In this document: positions 37,489-47,359 of the stretch, piece after piece
How positions within the stretch are numbered: position 1 is the stretch's first letter
Layout of the letters: every line of letters begins with the position of its first letter
Source: Collimonas fungivorans Ter331
Lineage (GTDB): Bacteria > Pseudomonadota > Gammaproteobacteria > Burkholderiales > Burkholderiaceae_D
DNA length: 64,000 nucleotides
Direction: 5' to 3'
Assembly: GCF_000221045.1 (NCBI RefSeq)
Contig: NC_015856.1
Location: 868,001-932,000, forward strand
Notes under the pieces: model-generated
What the model was told of the DNA's origin: nothing
The model's database searches: none
Seen by the model: the letters and a program-made list of their open reading frames with translations, nothing else
Translations under genes and position numbers: made by a program

Positions 37489-37518
37489 GCTGTTCCGCAA
37501 GATGGACCATGGAACAGC
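37489..37518. other. Inverted repeat between convergent gst and araC-type gene
   Basis: GCTGTTCC (37489-37496) and GGAACAGC (37511-37518) face each other across 14 bases. It lies 20 bases after the GST stop and before the converging gene. It may be a weak terminator, but no T-run follows. Confidence 0.3.
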
Positions 37519-37589
37519 GGCATTCGGAGGCATCTTTCCTCTGCGTAAACCTCTTCACATTCCTGCATGACCCGAGGCCCGGCCGCGCG

Positions 37590-38396
37590 CTAATTGCCTG
37601 CCTGGCTGCTTTTCTTCGGCGCGAAGAAAGTCGACGGCGACTGCCCGAAAGTTTTCCTGAACATGGCGGAAAAAGCCGACTGGCTGGCGTAGCCCAGTTC
37701 GGTCGCCACCAGCGACAGCGGCATGCCGCGCGCGATCATCGGCGCCGCGTGCGCCAGCCTGATCTGCTGCCGCCACTGGCCGAAGGTCATGCCCAGGTCG
37801 CGTTCGAACAGGCGCGCCAGGGTTCTTTCCGAGGCGCCGACCTGGTCTGCCCAGACGGCCAGCGTCATGCTGGAGTCGGGCGTTTCCATCAAGGCCTGGC
37901 AGATGGCGTGCAAGCGCTTTTCGGTCGGCAGGGAGATGCGTATGCCCTGGGTTTGCGCCGCCGCCAGTTCGCTCAGTATCAATTGGCTGAGCAAGGTTTC
38001 CCTACGGCTGCCGTCGTCGGTTTGCGACAGCGCGGCGATCAGCTCGCGCAGCAAGGTCGATACTTCCAGCACGATGCATTCCTGGCCGTCGAACGGCGTC
38101 GCATCGGTATGGATGTACAAGGCGCGCAACTGCGATTTTTCCATGGTGGCGATTTCATGTTCCACCAGCGGCGGAATCCAGATCGCCCTGAGCGGCGGCA
38201 CGATCCAGGTGCTGTTGCCGACGCTCACGCGCAGCACGCCCTCCGCTGCGTAGGTGACCTGGCCCCAGGGATGGGAATGCGCGCTCAGCAGCTTGGCGGC
38301 GTCCAGGTCGCGCGCGCGCAGGCGCACCGGATGCAACTGGTCCGGCACGACGTCAAGCAAGCCGATGGTGGTATGGGTAAGTATTTGGGCTGGCAT
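37590..38396 (-). CDS. AraC-family transcriptional regulator
   Basis: A 268-residue regulator with an N-terminal cupin-like sensing domain (about 1-150, HSHPWGQVTYAAEGVLRV and WIVPPLRAIWIPPLVEHEI) and a C-terminal double HTH (about 170-260, LAVWADQVGASERTLARLFERDLGMTFGQWRQQIRL and LGYASQSAFSAMFRKTFGQSP). ATG 38396 gives MPAQILTHT. The short-tailed cupin layout matches the RclR/YdeC-like group controlling efflux genes. It diverges from the Fsr-type MFS gene with 171 bases between, so it probably regulates it. The inducer is unknown. Confidence 0.9.
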   Translation of the reverse strand: MPAQILTHTTIGLLDVVPDQLHPVRLRARDLDAAKLLSAHSHPWGQVTYAAEGVLRVSVGNSTWIVPPLRAIWIPPLVEHEIATMEKSQLRALYIHTDATPFDGQECIVLEVSTLLRELIAALSQTDDGSRRETLLSQLILSELAAAQTQGIRISLPTEKRLHAICQALMETPDSSMTLAVWADQVGASERTLARLFERDLGMTFGQWRQQIRLAHAAPMIARGMPLSLVATELGYASQSAFSAMFRKTFGQSPSTFFAPKKSSQAGN

Positions 38397-38567
38397 AAAG
38401 GAAGAATGGCAGAAATACGACAAATTATGTCTTTCTATCTTAAAACAGTCTCGACTTTTTTGCTTACACTAACGTCTTGCGAATGATGATCATCTTGTCG
38501 ACGGCTAAACAGGCCGCGTACTTTGCGTCTCTCATTGCACATTCTTCCCACTATTCATCTCACCACC

Positions 38568-39803
38568 ATGCCAACCGCAGCCAAGCAGATTTCCCCCGCC
38601 ATGGGATCGCACGACGCCGAGAAAACCGGTTTCCGCGTATTGGGCGCCATCAGTTTCGCCCACTTCCTGAACGACATGATCCAGTCGCTGATCCTGTCCA
38701 TCTATCCGCTGCTGAAAGGCAATTTCAACCTCAGCTTTGCGCAGATCGGCCTGATCACGCTGACTTACCAGATCACCGCCTCGATCCTGCAGCCGCTGGT
38801 GGGGCTGTATACCGATAAACATCCGAAGCCGTACTCGCTGGCGCTGGGCATGGGGTTCACGCTGGTGGGCCTGCTGATCCTGTCGGTCGCGCCCAGCTAC
38901 GGCATCTTGCTGTTCGCTGCGGCCCTGGTCGGCACCGGTTCGTCGATCTTCCATCCGGAGTCGTCGCGCGTGGCGCGCATGGCTTCCGGCGGCCGCCATG
39001 GCCTGGCGCAGTCGATTTTCCAGGTGGGCGGCAATGCCGGCAGTTCCATGGGGCCGCTGCTGGCGGCATGGATCGTGATCCCGCACGGACAGACCAGCAT
39101 CGCCTGGTTCTCGGCGGCGGCGCTGCTGGCGATCGTGGTGCTGTGGCAGATCGGCAACTGGTACAAGCGCAAGCGCCAGGAAGCCAAGAGCAAGCCGGCC
39201 AAGGCAAAACAGCATCACGTAGCGCTGCCGCGCAACAAAGTGCTGTTTTCGGTAGGCATCTTGCTGATGCTGGTTTTCTCGAAATATTTTTACATGGCCA
39301 GCCTCAGCAGCTACTTCACGTTCTACCTGATCGACAAATTCCAGCTGTCGGTGCAGTCGGCGCAGCTGCATCTGTTCGTGTTCCTGTTTGCAGTGGCTGC
39401 CGGCACCGTGCTGGGCGGTCCGATCGGCGACAAGGTCGGCCGCAAAGTGGTGATCTGGGTGTCGATCCTCGGCGTGGCGCCGTTCACCCTGATGCTGCCA
39501 TACGCCAACCTGTTCTGGACCGGCGTACTGACGGTGGTGATCGGCGTGATCCTGGCTTCGGCGTTCTCGGCGATCCTGGTGTTCGCCCAAGAGCTGGTGC
39601 CTGGCAAGGTCGGCACCGTATCTGGCCTGTTCTTCGGTTTCGCTTTCGGCATGGGCGGCATCGGCGCCGCCGCGCTGGGGCAGCTGGCCGACATGACCAG
39701 CATCCGCTTCGTCTACCAGGTCTGCTCTTTCCTGCCGCTGATCGGCCTGCTGGCGGCATTCCTGCCCAATCTTGAGGGACACCGGCGCAAAGCTGCCGGC
39801 TGA
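38568..39803 (+). CDS. MFS efflux transporter, fosmidomycin-resistance (Fsr) type
   Basis: A 411-residue inner-membrane exporter with about 12 spans. AISFAHFLNDMIQSLILSIYPLLKGNFNLSFAQIGLITLTYQI is the Fsr opening, and GSSIFHPESSRVARMASGGRHG and GAVIGAIF-like C-terminal phrases (FGFAFGMGGIGAAALGQL) fit the same family, which exports fosmidomycin and other small drugs. ATG 38568 is chosen (MPTAAKQIS); the longer reading from 38523 is less likely. Divergent with the AraC-type gene, its likely regulator. Drug specificity is inferred from the family only. Confidence 0.85.
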   Translation: MPTAAKQISPAMGSHDAEKTGFRVLGAISFAHFLNDMIQSLILSIYPLLKGNFNLSFAQIGLITLTYQITASILQPLVGLYTDKHPKPYSLALGMGFTLVGLLILSVAPSYGILLFAAALVGTGSSIFHPESSRVARMASGGRHGLAQSIFQVGGNAGSSMGPLLAAWIVIPHGQTSIAWFSAAALLAIVVLWQIGNWYKRKRQEAKSKPAKAKQHHVALPRNKVLFSVGILLMLVFSKYFYMASLSSYFTFYLIDKFQLSVQSAQLHLFVFLFAVAAGTVLGGPIGDKVGRKVVIWVSILGVAPFTLMLPYANLFWTGVLTVVIGVILASAFSAILVFAQELVPGKVGTVSGLFFGFAFGMGGIGAAALGQLADMTSIRFVYQVCSFLPLIGLLAAFLPNLEGHRRKAAG

Positions 39804-39817
39804 CCGGCGTCAGTCGT

Positions 39818-39850
39818 AAAAAAAGCGCGCTGGCGACAGCGCGCTTTTTT
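39818..39850. terminator. Bidirectional terminator between the MFS gene and peroxiredoxin
   Basis: AGCGCGCT-GGCGAC-AGCGCGCT forms an eight-base stem between an A-run and a T-run of six. It serves both converging genes. Confidence 0.9.
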
Positions 39851-39876
39851 CTGCTCATTTTCTATCTACTGCAGCA

Positions 39877-40416
39877 TCATTTCTTTTGCTTGGCCACCCA
39901 CTGTTCCAGCGCTTGCAGCGTGTTGCTGACATGCTTGCCCGGATCCATGCTGCTGTATTCATAGATGATGCTGCCGTTGGGGGCGATCACGTACGATACG
40001 CGGTCGGCGTAGTTGGTCTTCGCCAGCAGCACCGAATCATAGGACTTCATGATTTTCTGGTCCTGGTCCGAGGCAACCGCGAATTTGCTGCGGCATTCGC
40101 TGACCGAGAATTTGTTGAGGGTATCGATGTTGTCGGCCGATACGCCGATCACGGACGCGCCGAGCGCCTTGTACTTGTCGACCGCATCGGCAAACAGATG
40201 GGCTTCGATGGTGCAGCCTTTGGTGAAAGCTGCGGGGTAAAAGTAGAGCACCACCGGGCCTTTTTTCAGCTCATCGGCCAGCGAATAGCTGAACACCTTG
40301 CCGCCGAGGGAAGCCTGGGTGGTAAACGGCGGCGCCGGCTCGCCAGCCTTGAGAGCGGCAAAAGCCGGTGCTGCAACAGCGCTGCAAACCAATAAAGCGG
40401 CAATCAGTCGTTTCAT
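39877..40416 (-). CDS. Exported peroxiredoxin (AhpC/TSA, BCP-like)
   Basis: A 179-residue thiol peroxidase with an N-terminal signal peptide of 20 residues (MKRLIAALLVCSAVAAPAFA). The mature part has the thioredoxin fold with peroxidatic Cys68 in FYPAAFTKGCTIEA, and Cys108 (SECRSKFAVA) could be the resolving cysteine. It would act in the periplasm. It is separated from the next gene on its strand by the 281-bp repeat element. A role in peroxide defence fits the family; the reductant partner is unknown. Confidence 0.88.
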   Translation of the reverse strand: MKRLIAALLVCSAVAAPAFAALKAGEPAPPFTTQASLGGKVFSYSLADELKKGPVVLYFYPAAFTKGCTIEAHLFADAVDKYKALGASVIGVSADNIDTLNKFSVSECRSKFAVASDQDQKIMKSYDSVLLAKTNYADRVSYVIAPNGSIIYEYSSMDPGKHVSNTLQALEQWVAKQKK

Positions 40417-40432
40417 GAAGACTCCTGGATTA

Positions 40433-40713
40433 GGGGGCTGTTAACAGTTAATTTGGGAGATGCGTTCAAGCCAAAACGTGTGTTGGCAAGGCGCGTAGCG
40501 TAGCAGGGGCAGGTCGCCCCTGCAAGCTATGCAACGCCGCCAGCGCACGTTTTGGCTTGAACCCTCCGGGAACGGCTGCAGGCGTCACATGCCGTCGTTA
40601 CTCGGGGCGGCCATCCGCCTCCTTGCCGTAGCACCACTACGCCGCGTCGTCGTGCCTAGGCCTGTAACGCCTGCCGCGCGTTCGCACTCCCAAATTAATT
40701 GTTAACAGCCCCC
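40433..40713. repeat. Palindromic 281-bp repeat element with terminal inverted repeats (MITE-like)
   Basis: Fills most of the 373-base gap between the peroxiredoxin and lipoprotein genes. The 27-base ends (40433-40459 and 40687-40713) are inverted copies differing at one base, beginning GGGGGCTGTTAACA. Inside, TTCAAGCCAAAACGTG (40465-40480) pairs perfectly with 40546-40561 and the arms continue imperfectly to GCAGGGGC-AGGTC-GCCCCTGC, one long hairpin. A second imperfect hairpin covers about 40570-40683. It has no coding capacity, like a MITE or a large REP-type element. No clear target duplication is visible. Confidence 0.85.
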
Positions 40714-40789
40714 GATGATAAGCAGCATCATGCGTCGAGATCGCGGCGTTGTCCAATCACTTGTTTAGGCAACGCTGCGATTGACTCGC

Positions 40790-41065
40790 TTAATGGCCGC
40801 CGTGCCAGCCGCCGCCTCCACCCCAGCCGCCTCTGCCGCCCCAGCCTCGTCCACCCCAACCGCCGCCCCAGCCACGCGAATAGCCGAAGCCGATGTCCAC
40901 GCTTGGCGCCACATACACCGGCGCCGGAGCGTAATAACCGCCGCCGTAATAACTGCCGTAGCCGCCGCCGTAATAGCCGTCGCCGCCGTAAGGATAGGCA
41001 ACGCAGCCGCCTAGCAGCATGGTTGCACCGAGCAGTGTTGCTCCAATTAACAGTCGCTTTTTCAT
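40790..41065 (-). CDS. Small glycine/tyrosine-rich lipoprotein
   Basis: A 91-residue protein: positively charged start, hydrophobic core and lipobox LLGGC with the lipidated Cys21. The mature part is nearly all Gly, Tyr and Trp in repeats (YYGGGYGSYYGGGYY, then GGGWGGRGWGGRGGWGGGGG), with a His at the end (WHGGH). No enzymatic domain. Such low-complexity lipoproteins are common in Burkholderiales; a role in envelope surface or stress is guesswork. It follows the repeat element and is oriented toward it. Confidence 0.82.
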   Translation of the reverse strand: MKKRLLIGATLLGATMLLGGCVAYPYGGDGYYGGGYGSYYGGGYYAPAPVYVAPSVDIGFGYSRGWGGGWGGRGWGGRGGWGGGGGWHGGH

Positions 41066-41273
41066 GAGACCCTCCGTCCCTGGTACTGATGGAAATTGGA
41101 TATAAGCCTAGCAGATAAGTTCAGCTTGGACAGGACGATGTGTATCACGCCGGAATTGACGATTACGGGGAGTATGCTTGAGTGATGCAGGAAGATGCAG
41201 GGGGAATCTGCGATTTTCTCTTCCTATACTCCGCCCAGTACCGGCTCGGAGCACAGGATTTGATGTGCTACTT

Positions 41274-42206
41274 TTACAATCGGTAACCAAATTCACGATG
41301 GAAGCGTTCATTGATTTCGGCACGGCTGGGCGCGTGGTTCTGCGGTCCCAGGTGAGCGATCTTGATGCTACCCAGCAAGCTAGAAAGACGGCCGGTGGTG
41401 GCCCAGTCCATGCCGTTGCTCAAGCCATACAGCATGCCGGCGCGGAAGGCGTCGCCGCAGCCGGTCGGATCCAGCACCTGGTCGGCCTTGACGCAAGGAA
41501 TGTCGATCTTGCCGCCGGCGGTGAAAATCTCCGCGCCGAGTTCGCCGCGCGTCACTACCAGCGCCGATACCCGTTCGGCAATCTGCGCCAGCGATAAACC
41601 GGTGCGCGACGCCAGCATTTCAGCTTCGTAGTCATTCATGGCGATATAGGTCGCGAGTTCGATGAACTGCTTCAGTTCGTCGCCGTTGAACATCGGCATG
41701 CCCTGGCCCGGATCGAAGATCAGCGGAATGCCTTGCGCGGCGCAGTCGGCAGCATGCTGCAGCATGCCGTCGCGACCGTCGGGGGCGACAATCGCCAGCT
41801 TGACCGGACCGGCGTCGGCTACCTTGTTCTCGTGCGAGTGGGTCATGGCGCCGGGATGGAAGGCGTTGATCTGGTTATTGTCGGCGTCGGTGGTGACGAA
41901 GCATTGCGCGGTGTAGATCGAATCGATGGTGCGCACCGTCTTGCGCGAAATGCCCTGCTGGTCAAGCCGCGCCAGGTAGTCGCCGCCGTCGTGGCCGATG
42001 GTCGCCATGATTTGCGGATCGCCGCCCAGCAGTTTCAGGTTGTAGGCGATATTGCCGGCGCAGCCGCCGAAGTCGCGGCGCAAGGTCGGCACCAGGAACG
42101 AGACGCTGATCTTGTGCAGCTGATCGGCCAGCAGCGCATCCGAGAAGCGTCCCGGATATTGCATGATGACGTCGAAAGCCAGTGAACCGCAGATGAGAGA
42201 GGTCAT
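41274..42206 (-). CDS. PfkB-family carbohydrate/nucleoside kinase
   Basis: A 310-residue ribokinase-fold kinase. The N-terminal PfkB signature region is FGGCAGNIAYNLKLLGGDP and the C-terminal catalytic signature DPTGCGDAFRAGMLYGL holds the Asp base and anion hole. ATG 42206 (MTSLICGSLAFD) is chosen; the longer reading from 42251 has no similarity. Resembles the adenosine kinase-like/ribokinase enzymes of betaproteobacteria, but the substrate (adenosine, ribose or another sugar) is not determined. It lies 107 bases after the zinc-ribbon gene on the same strand. Confidence 0.88.
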   Translation of the reverse strand: MTSLICGSLAFDVIMQYPGRFSDALLADQLHKISVSFLVPTLRRDFGGCAGNIAYNLKLLGGDPQIMATIGHDGGDYLARLDQQGISRKTVRTIDSIYTAQCFVTTDADNNQINAFHPGAMTHSHENKVADAGPVKLAIVAPDGRDGMLQHAADCAAQGIPLIFDPGQGMPMFNGDELKQFIELATYIAMNDYEAEMLASRTGLSLAQIAERVSALVVTRGELGAEIFTAGGKIDIPCVKADQVLDPTGCGDAFRAGMLYGLSNGMDWATTGRLSSLLGSIKIAHLGPQNHAPSRAEINERFHREFGYRL

Positions 42207-42313
42207 AATAAAAGAGGAAAACTCGCTGGTTGGCGCGGATGGTCTGCGCAAATAAAATAATTACGGGATAGAGTTTAAGCGCAACCGGCAAACTTTGCGC
42301 CGTTCGCTGCAGG

Positions 42314-43702
42314 TTATGGGTAATACAGGTACACCCGGTAACCGGACGCCTTCAACTGCAATAGCTCAAAACCCAGTTTCACCGGCTGTTCCTGGTCGCT
42401 GGCGAAACCCTGGGCTGGATTGGCGGTTGCGCTCAAATAATCGTGCGGGGTAAACACGCGGCGCGCTATCGCCTTTTCGTTGCCGTCGTTCAAGGTCAGT
42501 TCGATATTGGGCCAGGCTTGCACCGTGTCGCTGCGGTTGCGCAGCAGCAGGTTCAGTGAAAACAGGTTGCGGGCCGGATCGACTGCCTGCAGTTCGTTGG
42601 CTTCGATCGAAATGCTGTCGATTTTCATGGGCAGGCCAACGCTGCAGCCGATTTTCGCGCAGGCGCCGATGAGCACCGGCTTGAGCTGCGGCACGCGCGC
42701 CGCCAGCTGGTCGCGGAAGAAATAAGTCGATTGTCCGGCCAGCCCGATCAGCAGCAGCGCGCCTGCACCCCACATGGCCCAGCGTAGCGTGCCGCCGATG
42801 CGTTGCCTGCGCCTTGCGCTGAGGACAAAATCGGGTTCATCGGCAGCCGGCTCCGGCTCGGCAGGGTTTTTGTCGCGGCTTTTCTTTTTATTGCTGCCGT
42901 CGCCGCTGTCCGCTGCGTTCGAGGGATTTGCAGCGGCCGGGGTCTTTTCCGCTCGCCACGGCTTGCGCTGCAATTCATCGATGATGCGATCCAGCTCATC
43001 ATCGTCAGCAGTGGCGCCGGATTCCGCTTTTGCAGCCTGCGTGTAGTCGTCCTGGCCGGCGACGTGCATCAAGGTCATGCGCGCTATCTGCTTGTCTTCT
43101 TCATCGTCGGCATGACGATGCCAGACATTCGGCGTCGGCGGATTGCTTGCCGCTTCGTCGGGGGCGGTAGCGGCGGATGGTTTGATCAGGCCAAATGGGG
43201 TGTGGTGCACATCGGCCGGCGCCGACTGGCTGGTTTCCTCGGCGATCCGCAAATCTTCTTCGAGGCCGTCAATCGCCGCTTCCACCCGGCCTGACGCCAT
43301 CGATCGGCCGGCGGTTTCAGGCGCGGCTGCAGGTGCGATGACAGGCAGCGGGTGATTCGTGGCGATGGCGACTGCCGGCTCGGGTCCCGATATCGGTTCC
43401 GGCGTTGGTTCTGGTTCTGGTGCGACGTAAACCGGAGGCGGCGCGCTATGCTGCGGTTCTGCCAAGGGCGCTTCGTCAGCGGCAAAGCCGTGGGTCTGGA
43501 GAGTTACAGCATCTTGTTCTGACGCCGTTGCCGGCGCCGGCGCCGCTATCGGGACCGCTACATCGGGCCGCACCAGGTGCTCGATGCCGTTGAAGACTTC
43601 GCGGCAGCTGCCGCAGCGAACCAGGCCGCCGCGCAGCTTCAGCTGGTCATTGGCGACCCGGAAGGTGGTCTGGCAATGCGGACATTGGGTCGCGAGCGCC
43701 AT
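42314..43702 (-). CDS. Zinc-ribbon (MJ0042-type) DUF3426 membrane protein
   Basis: A 462-residue protein. An N-terminal zinc ribbon (C7-x2-C10 and C30-x2-C33: CPHCQTTFRV, CGSCREVF) is followed by a long, low-complexity, acidic/proline-rich linker (about 45-300), one membrane span (about 310-330, WAMWGAGALLLIGLAGQSTYFF) and a DUF3426 C-terminal domain (about 335-460). The stop-to-start gap with prmA is seven bases, typical of the accB-accC-prmA-DUF3426 neighbourhood of betaproteobacteria. Function unknown. Confidence 0.88.
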   Translation of the reverse strand: MALATQCPHCQTTFRVANDQLKLRGGLVRCGSCREVFNGIEHLVRPDVAVPIAAPAPATASEQDAVTLQTHGFAADEAPLAEPQHSAPPPVYVAPEPEPTPEPISGPEPAVAIATNHPLPVIAPAAAPETAGRSMASGRVEAAIDGLEEDLRIAEETSQSAPADVHHTPFGLIKPSAATAPDEAASNPPTPNVWHRHADDEEDKQIARMTLMHVAGQDDYTQAAKAESGATADDDELDRIIDELQRKPWRAEKTPAAANPSNAADSGDGSNKKKSRDKNPAEPEPAADEPDFVLSARRRQRIGGTLRWAMWGAGALLLIGLAGQSTYFFRDQLAARVPQLKPVLIGACAKIGCSVGLPMKIDSISIEANELQAVDPARNLFSLNLLLRNRSDTVQAWPNIELTLNDGNEKAIARRVFTPHDYLSATANPAQGFASDQEQPVKLGFELLQLKASGYRVYLYYP

Positions 43703-43709
43703 GGCCTGC

Positions 43710-44621
43710 TTACTTCAGGGTTCCGGACAGCGCTACCCAGCCGTCCTGCTCTGCCCAGACGCTCAGGGGCAGCCATTGCGCATAGGCGGCGATGACGTCT
43801 TCCGCCTGTTCCGCCAGCACGCCGGACAGGGTCAGGCTGCCGCCGGCAGCGATGCGGCTGCACAGCATGGGCGCCATCAGCTTGAGCGGGCCGGACAGGA
43901 TGTTGGCGACCACGATATCGAATACCTGCAGTGCGCTGTTGGCGCCGAAATCTTCCGGCAGGTAATAGGCCACGTCGCAATGGTTGCGTTCGCTGTTGTA
44001 GCGCGCGGCATCGATCGCATGCGGGTCGATATCGACGCCGACGACGCTGCTGTCGCCGCCAAGTTTCTTGGCCACCATGGCCAGGATGCCCGAGCCGCAG
44101 CCGTAATCGAGCAGCGATTTCGGTTTTTGCAGCGGCACATGGATTTCCAGCCATTCCATGCAAAGGCGGGTAGTGGGATGGCTGCCGGTGCCGAAAGCCA
44201 GGCCCGGATCGAGTTCCAGGATCAGGCCGTTGGCGTCGGGGGCATCGTGCCAGCTAGGCACTACCCAGATATTCTTGCCGATGTGGATGGGTTCAAACTG
44301 CGATTGCGTCAGCCGCACCCAGTCCTGCGCCGCAACCGGCCGCAGCGAGTAGGGCGGGACCGCGACGCCGCAAGCTTTGGCGGCGTTGCTGACGATTGCT
44401 GCATGGTCGGCGTCGACTTCGGCCAGAACCACCACCCGGCTGCGCTGCCAGGCGGCTTCCTTGGGTTCCATGCCGGGTTCGCCGAACAAGGGCTGCTCGG
44501 CGGCAGTGCCGAGGTCGGCATCTTCCACCGAAACCGATAAGGCGCCGGCATCCATCAACGCATCGGACAGCGTTTCGGCGTCGCTCAGGGCAACTTCAAT
44601 AACAATTTCGGTCCAGCTCAT
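43710..44621 (-). CDS. prmA: Ribosomal protein L11 methyltransferase
   Basis: Trimethylates lysines and the N-terminus of ribosomal protein L11 using SAM. The 303 residues have the N-terminal substrate-recognition domain (about 1-95) and a class I methyltransferase domain (about 110-300) with [18 protein letters not shown] (motif I), [12 protein letters not shown] and [17 protein letters not shown] (motif IV). It is 43 bases from accC upstream and seven from the DUF3426 gene downstream. Confidence 0.95.
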   Translation of the reverse strand: MSWTEIVIEVALSDAETLSDALMDAGALSVSVEDADLGTAAEQPLFGEPGMEPKEAAWQRSRVVVLAEVDADHAAIVSNAAKACGVAVPPYSLRPVAAQDWVRLTQSQFEPIHIGKNIWVVPSWHDAPDANGLILELDPGLAFGTGSHPTTRLCMEWLEIHVPLQKPKSLLDYGCGSGILAMVAKKLGGDSSVVGVDIDPHAIDAARYNSERNHCDVAYYLPEDFGANSALQVFDIVVANILSGPLKLMAPMLCSRIAAGGSLTLSGVLAEQAEDVIAAYAQWLPLSVWAEQDGWVALSGTLK

Positions 44622-44664
44622 CAGATGCCTTACTGTGTGATGGAGACTCCCTACAAGGGAATCC

Positions 44665-46047
44665 TTATTTCTTTGCTGCTTTATCCGTTTCCTTGGCCAC
44701 GACCGGCCGTTCGGCCAGTTTGTGTTCCAGATAGTGGATGTTGGTGCCGCCCTCGATGAAACGGGCGTCGATCATCAGTTCACGGTGCAGCTGGATGTTG
44801 GTCTGAATCCCTTCCACCACCATCTCGGACAGGGCGATCTGCATCCGCTTGATCGCCTGCTCACGGGTGGAACCGTAGGAAATCACCTTGCCGACCATCG
44901 AATCATAATGCGGCGGTACGAAATAACCGGCGTAGGCATGGGAATCGACCCGGATGCCAGGACCGCCAGGCGCATGCCACGACAGGATCTTGCCTGGCGA
45001 CGGCGTGAACTTGAACGGGTCTTCGGCATTGATGCGGCATTCGATGGCGTGGCCGGAGAGCTGGATATCGCGCTGGCGGAAGCGCAGTTTTTCACCGGCG
45101 GCGATACGGATCTGTTCCTGCACGATGTCGATGCCGGTGATCATTTCGGTGATCGGGTGCTCAACCTGGACCCGGGTGTTCATCTCGATGAAGTAGAACT
45201 CGCCGTTTTCATACAGGAATTCAAACGTGCCGGCGCCGCGGTAATCCATCTTGCGGCAAGCTTCGGCGCAACGGTCACCGATTTTTTCGATGACCTTGCG
45301 CGGAATGCCTGGCGCCGGCGCTTCTTCGATCACCTTCTGGTGGCGGCGCTGCATGGAGCAATCGCGCTCGCCCAGCCAGACGGCATTCTTGAACTGGTCG
45401 GCCAGGATCTGGATTTCCACGTGGCGCGGATTTTCCAGGTACTTCTCCATATACACTTCCGGATTGCCGAACGCGGCGCCGGCTTCGGTCTTGGTCATGG
45501 TCACCGCATTGGCCAGCGCCGCTTCTGTGTGCACCACGCGCATGCCGCGTCCGCCGCCGCCGCCGGCCGCCTTGATGATGACCGGGTAGCCGATCTTGCG
45601 CGCAATCTTGACGATTTCCTTCGGATCATCCGGCAACGCGCCTTCCGAACCGGGCACGCAGGGCACGCCGGCGCGGATCATGGCTTGTTTGGCCGATACT
45701 TTATCGCCCATCAGGCGGATGTTCGCCGGCCGCGGGCCGATGAAAACAAAACCCGACTGTTCAACCCGCTCGGCGAAATCGGCGTTTTCGGACAGGAAGC
45801 CGTAACCCGGGTGAATGGCCTCGGCGTCGGTGACTTCAGCTGCGCTGATGATGGCCGGCATGTTGAGGTAGCTCAGGCTGGATGGCGCCGGCCCGATACA
45901 GACCGATTCGTCCGCCAGTTTCACATACTTGGCGTCACGGTCTGCCTCGGAATGGACCATGACGGTCTTGATGCCCATTTCACGGCAGGCGCGTTGGATG
46001 CGCAAGGCGATTTCGCCGCGGTTGGCGATAAGGATTTTTTCAAACAT
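44665..46047 (-). CDS. accC: Acetyl-CoA carboxylase, biotin carboxylase subunit
   Basis: Carboxylates the biotin on AccB with ATP and bicarbonate, first step of fatty-acid synthesis. The 460 residues have the ATP-grasp architecture: [22 protein letters not shown], the glycine-rich loop [57 protein letters not shown], and the C-terminal domain with ECRINAEDP. Downstream of accB by 174 bases on the same strand. Confidence 0.97.
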   Translation of the reverse strand: MFEKILIANRGEIALRIQRACREMGIKTVMVHSEADRDAKYVKLADESVCIGPAPSSLSYLNMPAIISAAEVTDAEAIHPGYGFLSENADFAERVEQSGFVFIGPRPANIRLMGDKVSAKQAMIRAGVPCVPGSEGALPDDPKEIVKIARKIGYPVIIKAAGGGGGRGMRVVHTEAALANAVTMTKTEAGAAFGNPEVYMEKYLENPRHVEIQILADQFKNAVWLGERDCSMQRRHQKVIEEAPAPGIPRKVIEKIGDRCAEACRKMDYRGAGTFEFLYENGEFYFIEMNTRVQVEHPITEMITGIDIVQEQIRIAAGEKLRFRQRDIQLSGHAIECRINAEDPFKFTPSPGKILSWHAPGGPGIRVDSHAYAGYFVPPHYDSMVGKVISYGSTREQAIKRMQIALSEMVVEGIQTNIQLHRELMIDARFIEGGTNIHYLEHKLAERPVVAKETDKAAKK

Positions 46048-46221
46048 AGTAATTGGTATATGCGTCGCTAAGAGTTAAGCGTTATCAAGCATTGGGTTGA
46101 CAATGCGGCCTTGAGACAAAGGCCCGCACTGGCAACCAGAACGGCGGACCCCGGATGAGCGGATGCCGCCGTGCAGGCTACTCGGTAGTTCTCTCGGTAC
46201 AGATCGCTCGGTACAAATCTA

Positions 46222-46686
46222 TCAACCAATGATGAACAGCGGCTGGCCGAATTCGACCGGCTGGCCGTTTTCCACCAGTATCTTCTTCACTACGCCGGAA
46301 GCGTCGGCTTCGATTTCATTGAGCAGCTTCATCGCTTCGATGATGCACAGCGTGCCGCCTTCTTTGATCTCCGAGCCGATTTCGACAAATGCCGGCGAGC
46401 CGGGCGCCGACGAGCGGTAGAAGGTGCCGACCATAGGCGATTTGACGATATGGCCTTCCGGCACGGCGGCCACTTCTACCGGCGCCGCGGCAGCCACTGG
46501 CGCCGGTGCGGCTACCTGGTATTGGGCTGGGTGCTGTTGTTGCGGTTGCATCATGACAACCTGGTTTTGCTGGGATGCAGACGACTTGACGATACGGACC
46601 TTGCTTTCGCCTTCCGTCACTTCCAGCTCTTCGATGTCTGATTCAGCGACGAGGTCGATCAGCGTTTTGAGTTTTCTCAAATCCAT
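46222..46686 (-). CDS. accB: Acetyl-CoA carboxylase, biotin carboxyl carrier protein
   Basis: Carries the biotin shuttled between AccC and the transferase. ATG 46686 ([13 protein letters not shown]) with AAGGA upstream is chosen; the TTG at 46692 adds two residues. The 154 residues comprise a small N-terminal region, a Pro/Ala linker (about 45-75) and the biotinyl domain with [14 protein letters not shown] and the biotinylated K120 in [17 protein letters not shown]. Pairs with accC. Confidence 0.96.
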   Translation of the reverse strand: MDLRKLKTLIDLVAESDIEELEVTEGESKVRIVKSSASQQNQVVMMQPQQQHPAQYQVAAPAPVAAAAPVEVAAVPEGHIVKSPMVGTFYRSSAPGSPAFVEIGSEIKEGGTLCIIEAMKLLNEIEADASGVVKKILVENGQPVEFGQPLFIIG

Positions 46687-46792
46687 ATGCAATCCTTCAG
46701 AATAAATAATGAAAAGCTATTTTCGTTTTTATGACACGCAATCCGGCGCTGCAAAGGGAGCTGCGAACGCCGAGTTGCTGCAAGAATATCAA

Positions 46793-47230
46793 CTAGAGTT
46801 TCTTAATGGCAAAATCAATTGCTGCATGATAGCCGTCCACGCCTAAACCGCAAATGACTCCAACAGCGACATCCGATAAATAGGAATGATGTCGAAACGC
46901 TTCTCGCTGGTGGATATTCGAGATGTGGACCTCGACAAAACGGATTGCCACTCCGCTCAATGCGTCGCGCAGGGCGACGCTGGTGTGCGTGAGCCCGCCC
47001 GGGTTGATCACAATGGCGTCGACGCCTTCTGCCTTGGCCGCATGGATGCGGTCTATCAGGGCGCCTTCGTGATTGCTTTGGAAGTGCTCAAGCCGGGCCC
47101 CAGCAGCAGTTGCCTGGACCCGAGCTGCTTGTTCGATATCGCTCAGCGAGGTCGAACCGTAGACTTCTGGCTCTCTTGTACCCAGCAAATTCAGGTTGGG
47201 TCCGTTGAGTAGAAGTATATTTTTTGCCAT
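46793..47230 (-). CDS. aroQ: Type II 3-dehydroquinate dehydratase
   Basis: Dehydrates 3-dehydroquinate in the shikimate pathway. The 145 residues are the standard dodecameric type: [20 protein letters not shown] with catalytic Arg/Tyr region, [15 protein letters not shown]-like [21 protein letters not shown], and [32 protein letters not shown] with the catalytic His. Lies between the TlpA-like gene and accB. A second shikimate gene, aroE, is at 54.5 kb. Confidence 0.96.
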   Translation of the reverse strand: MAKNILLLNGPNLNLLGTREPEVYGSTSLSDIEQAARVQATAAGARLEHFQSNHEGALIDRIHAAKAEGVDAIVINPGGLTHTSVALRDALSGVAIRFVEVHISNIHQREAFRHHSYLSDVAVGVICGLGVDGYHAAIDFAIKKL

Positions 47231-47359
47231 GGAGATGGTGCTCCGTTTGACGACGATGGCCGCATTTTGCCGTCAAATGACGTTGACTGGCAAGGGGAAA
47301 TTTGTTTCTGTGAAATTTCAGCCTGGCATTGTTAAATGTTTTTGCAGTAAGTTTTCATC

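Noticed and set aside
41066-41273. 208-base gap before the PfkB-type kinase
   Set aside because: No gene, RNA or repeat recognised.
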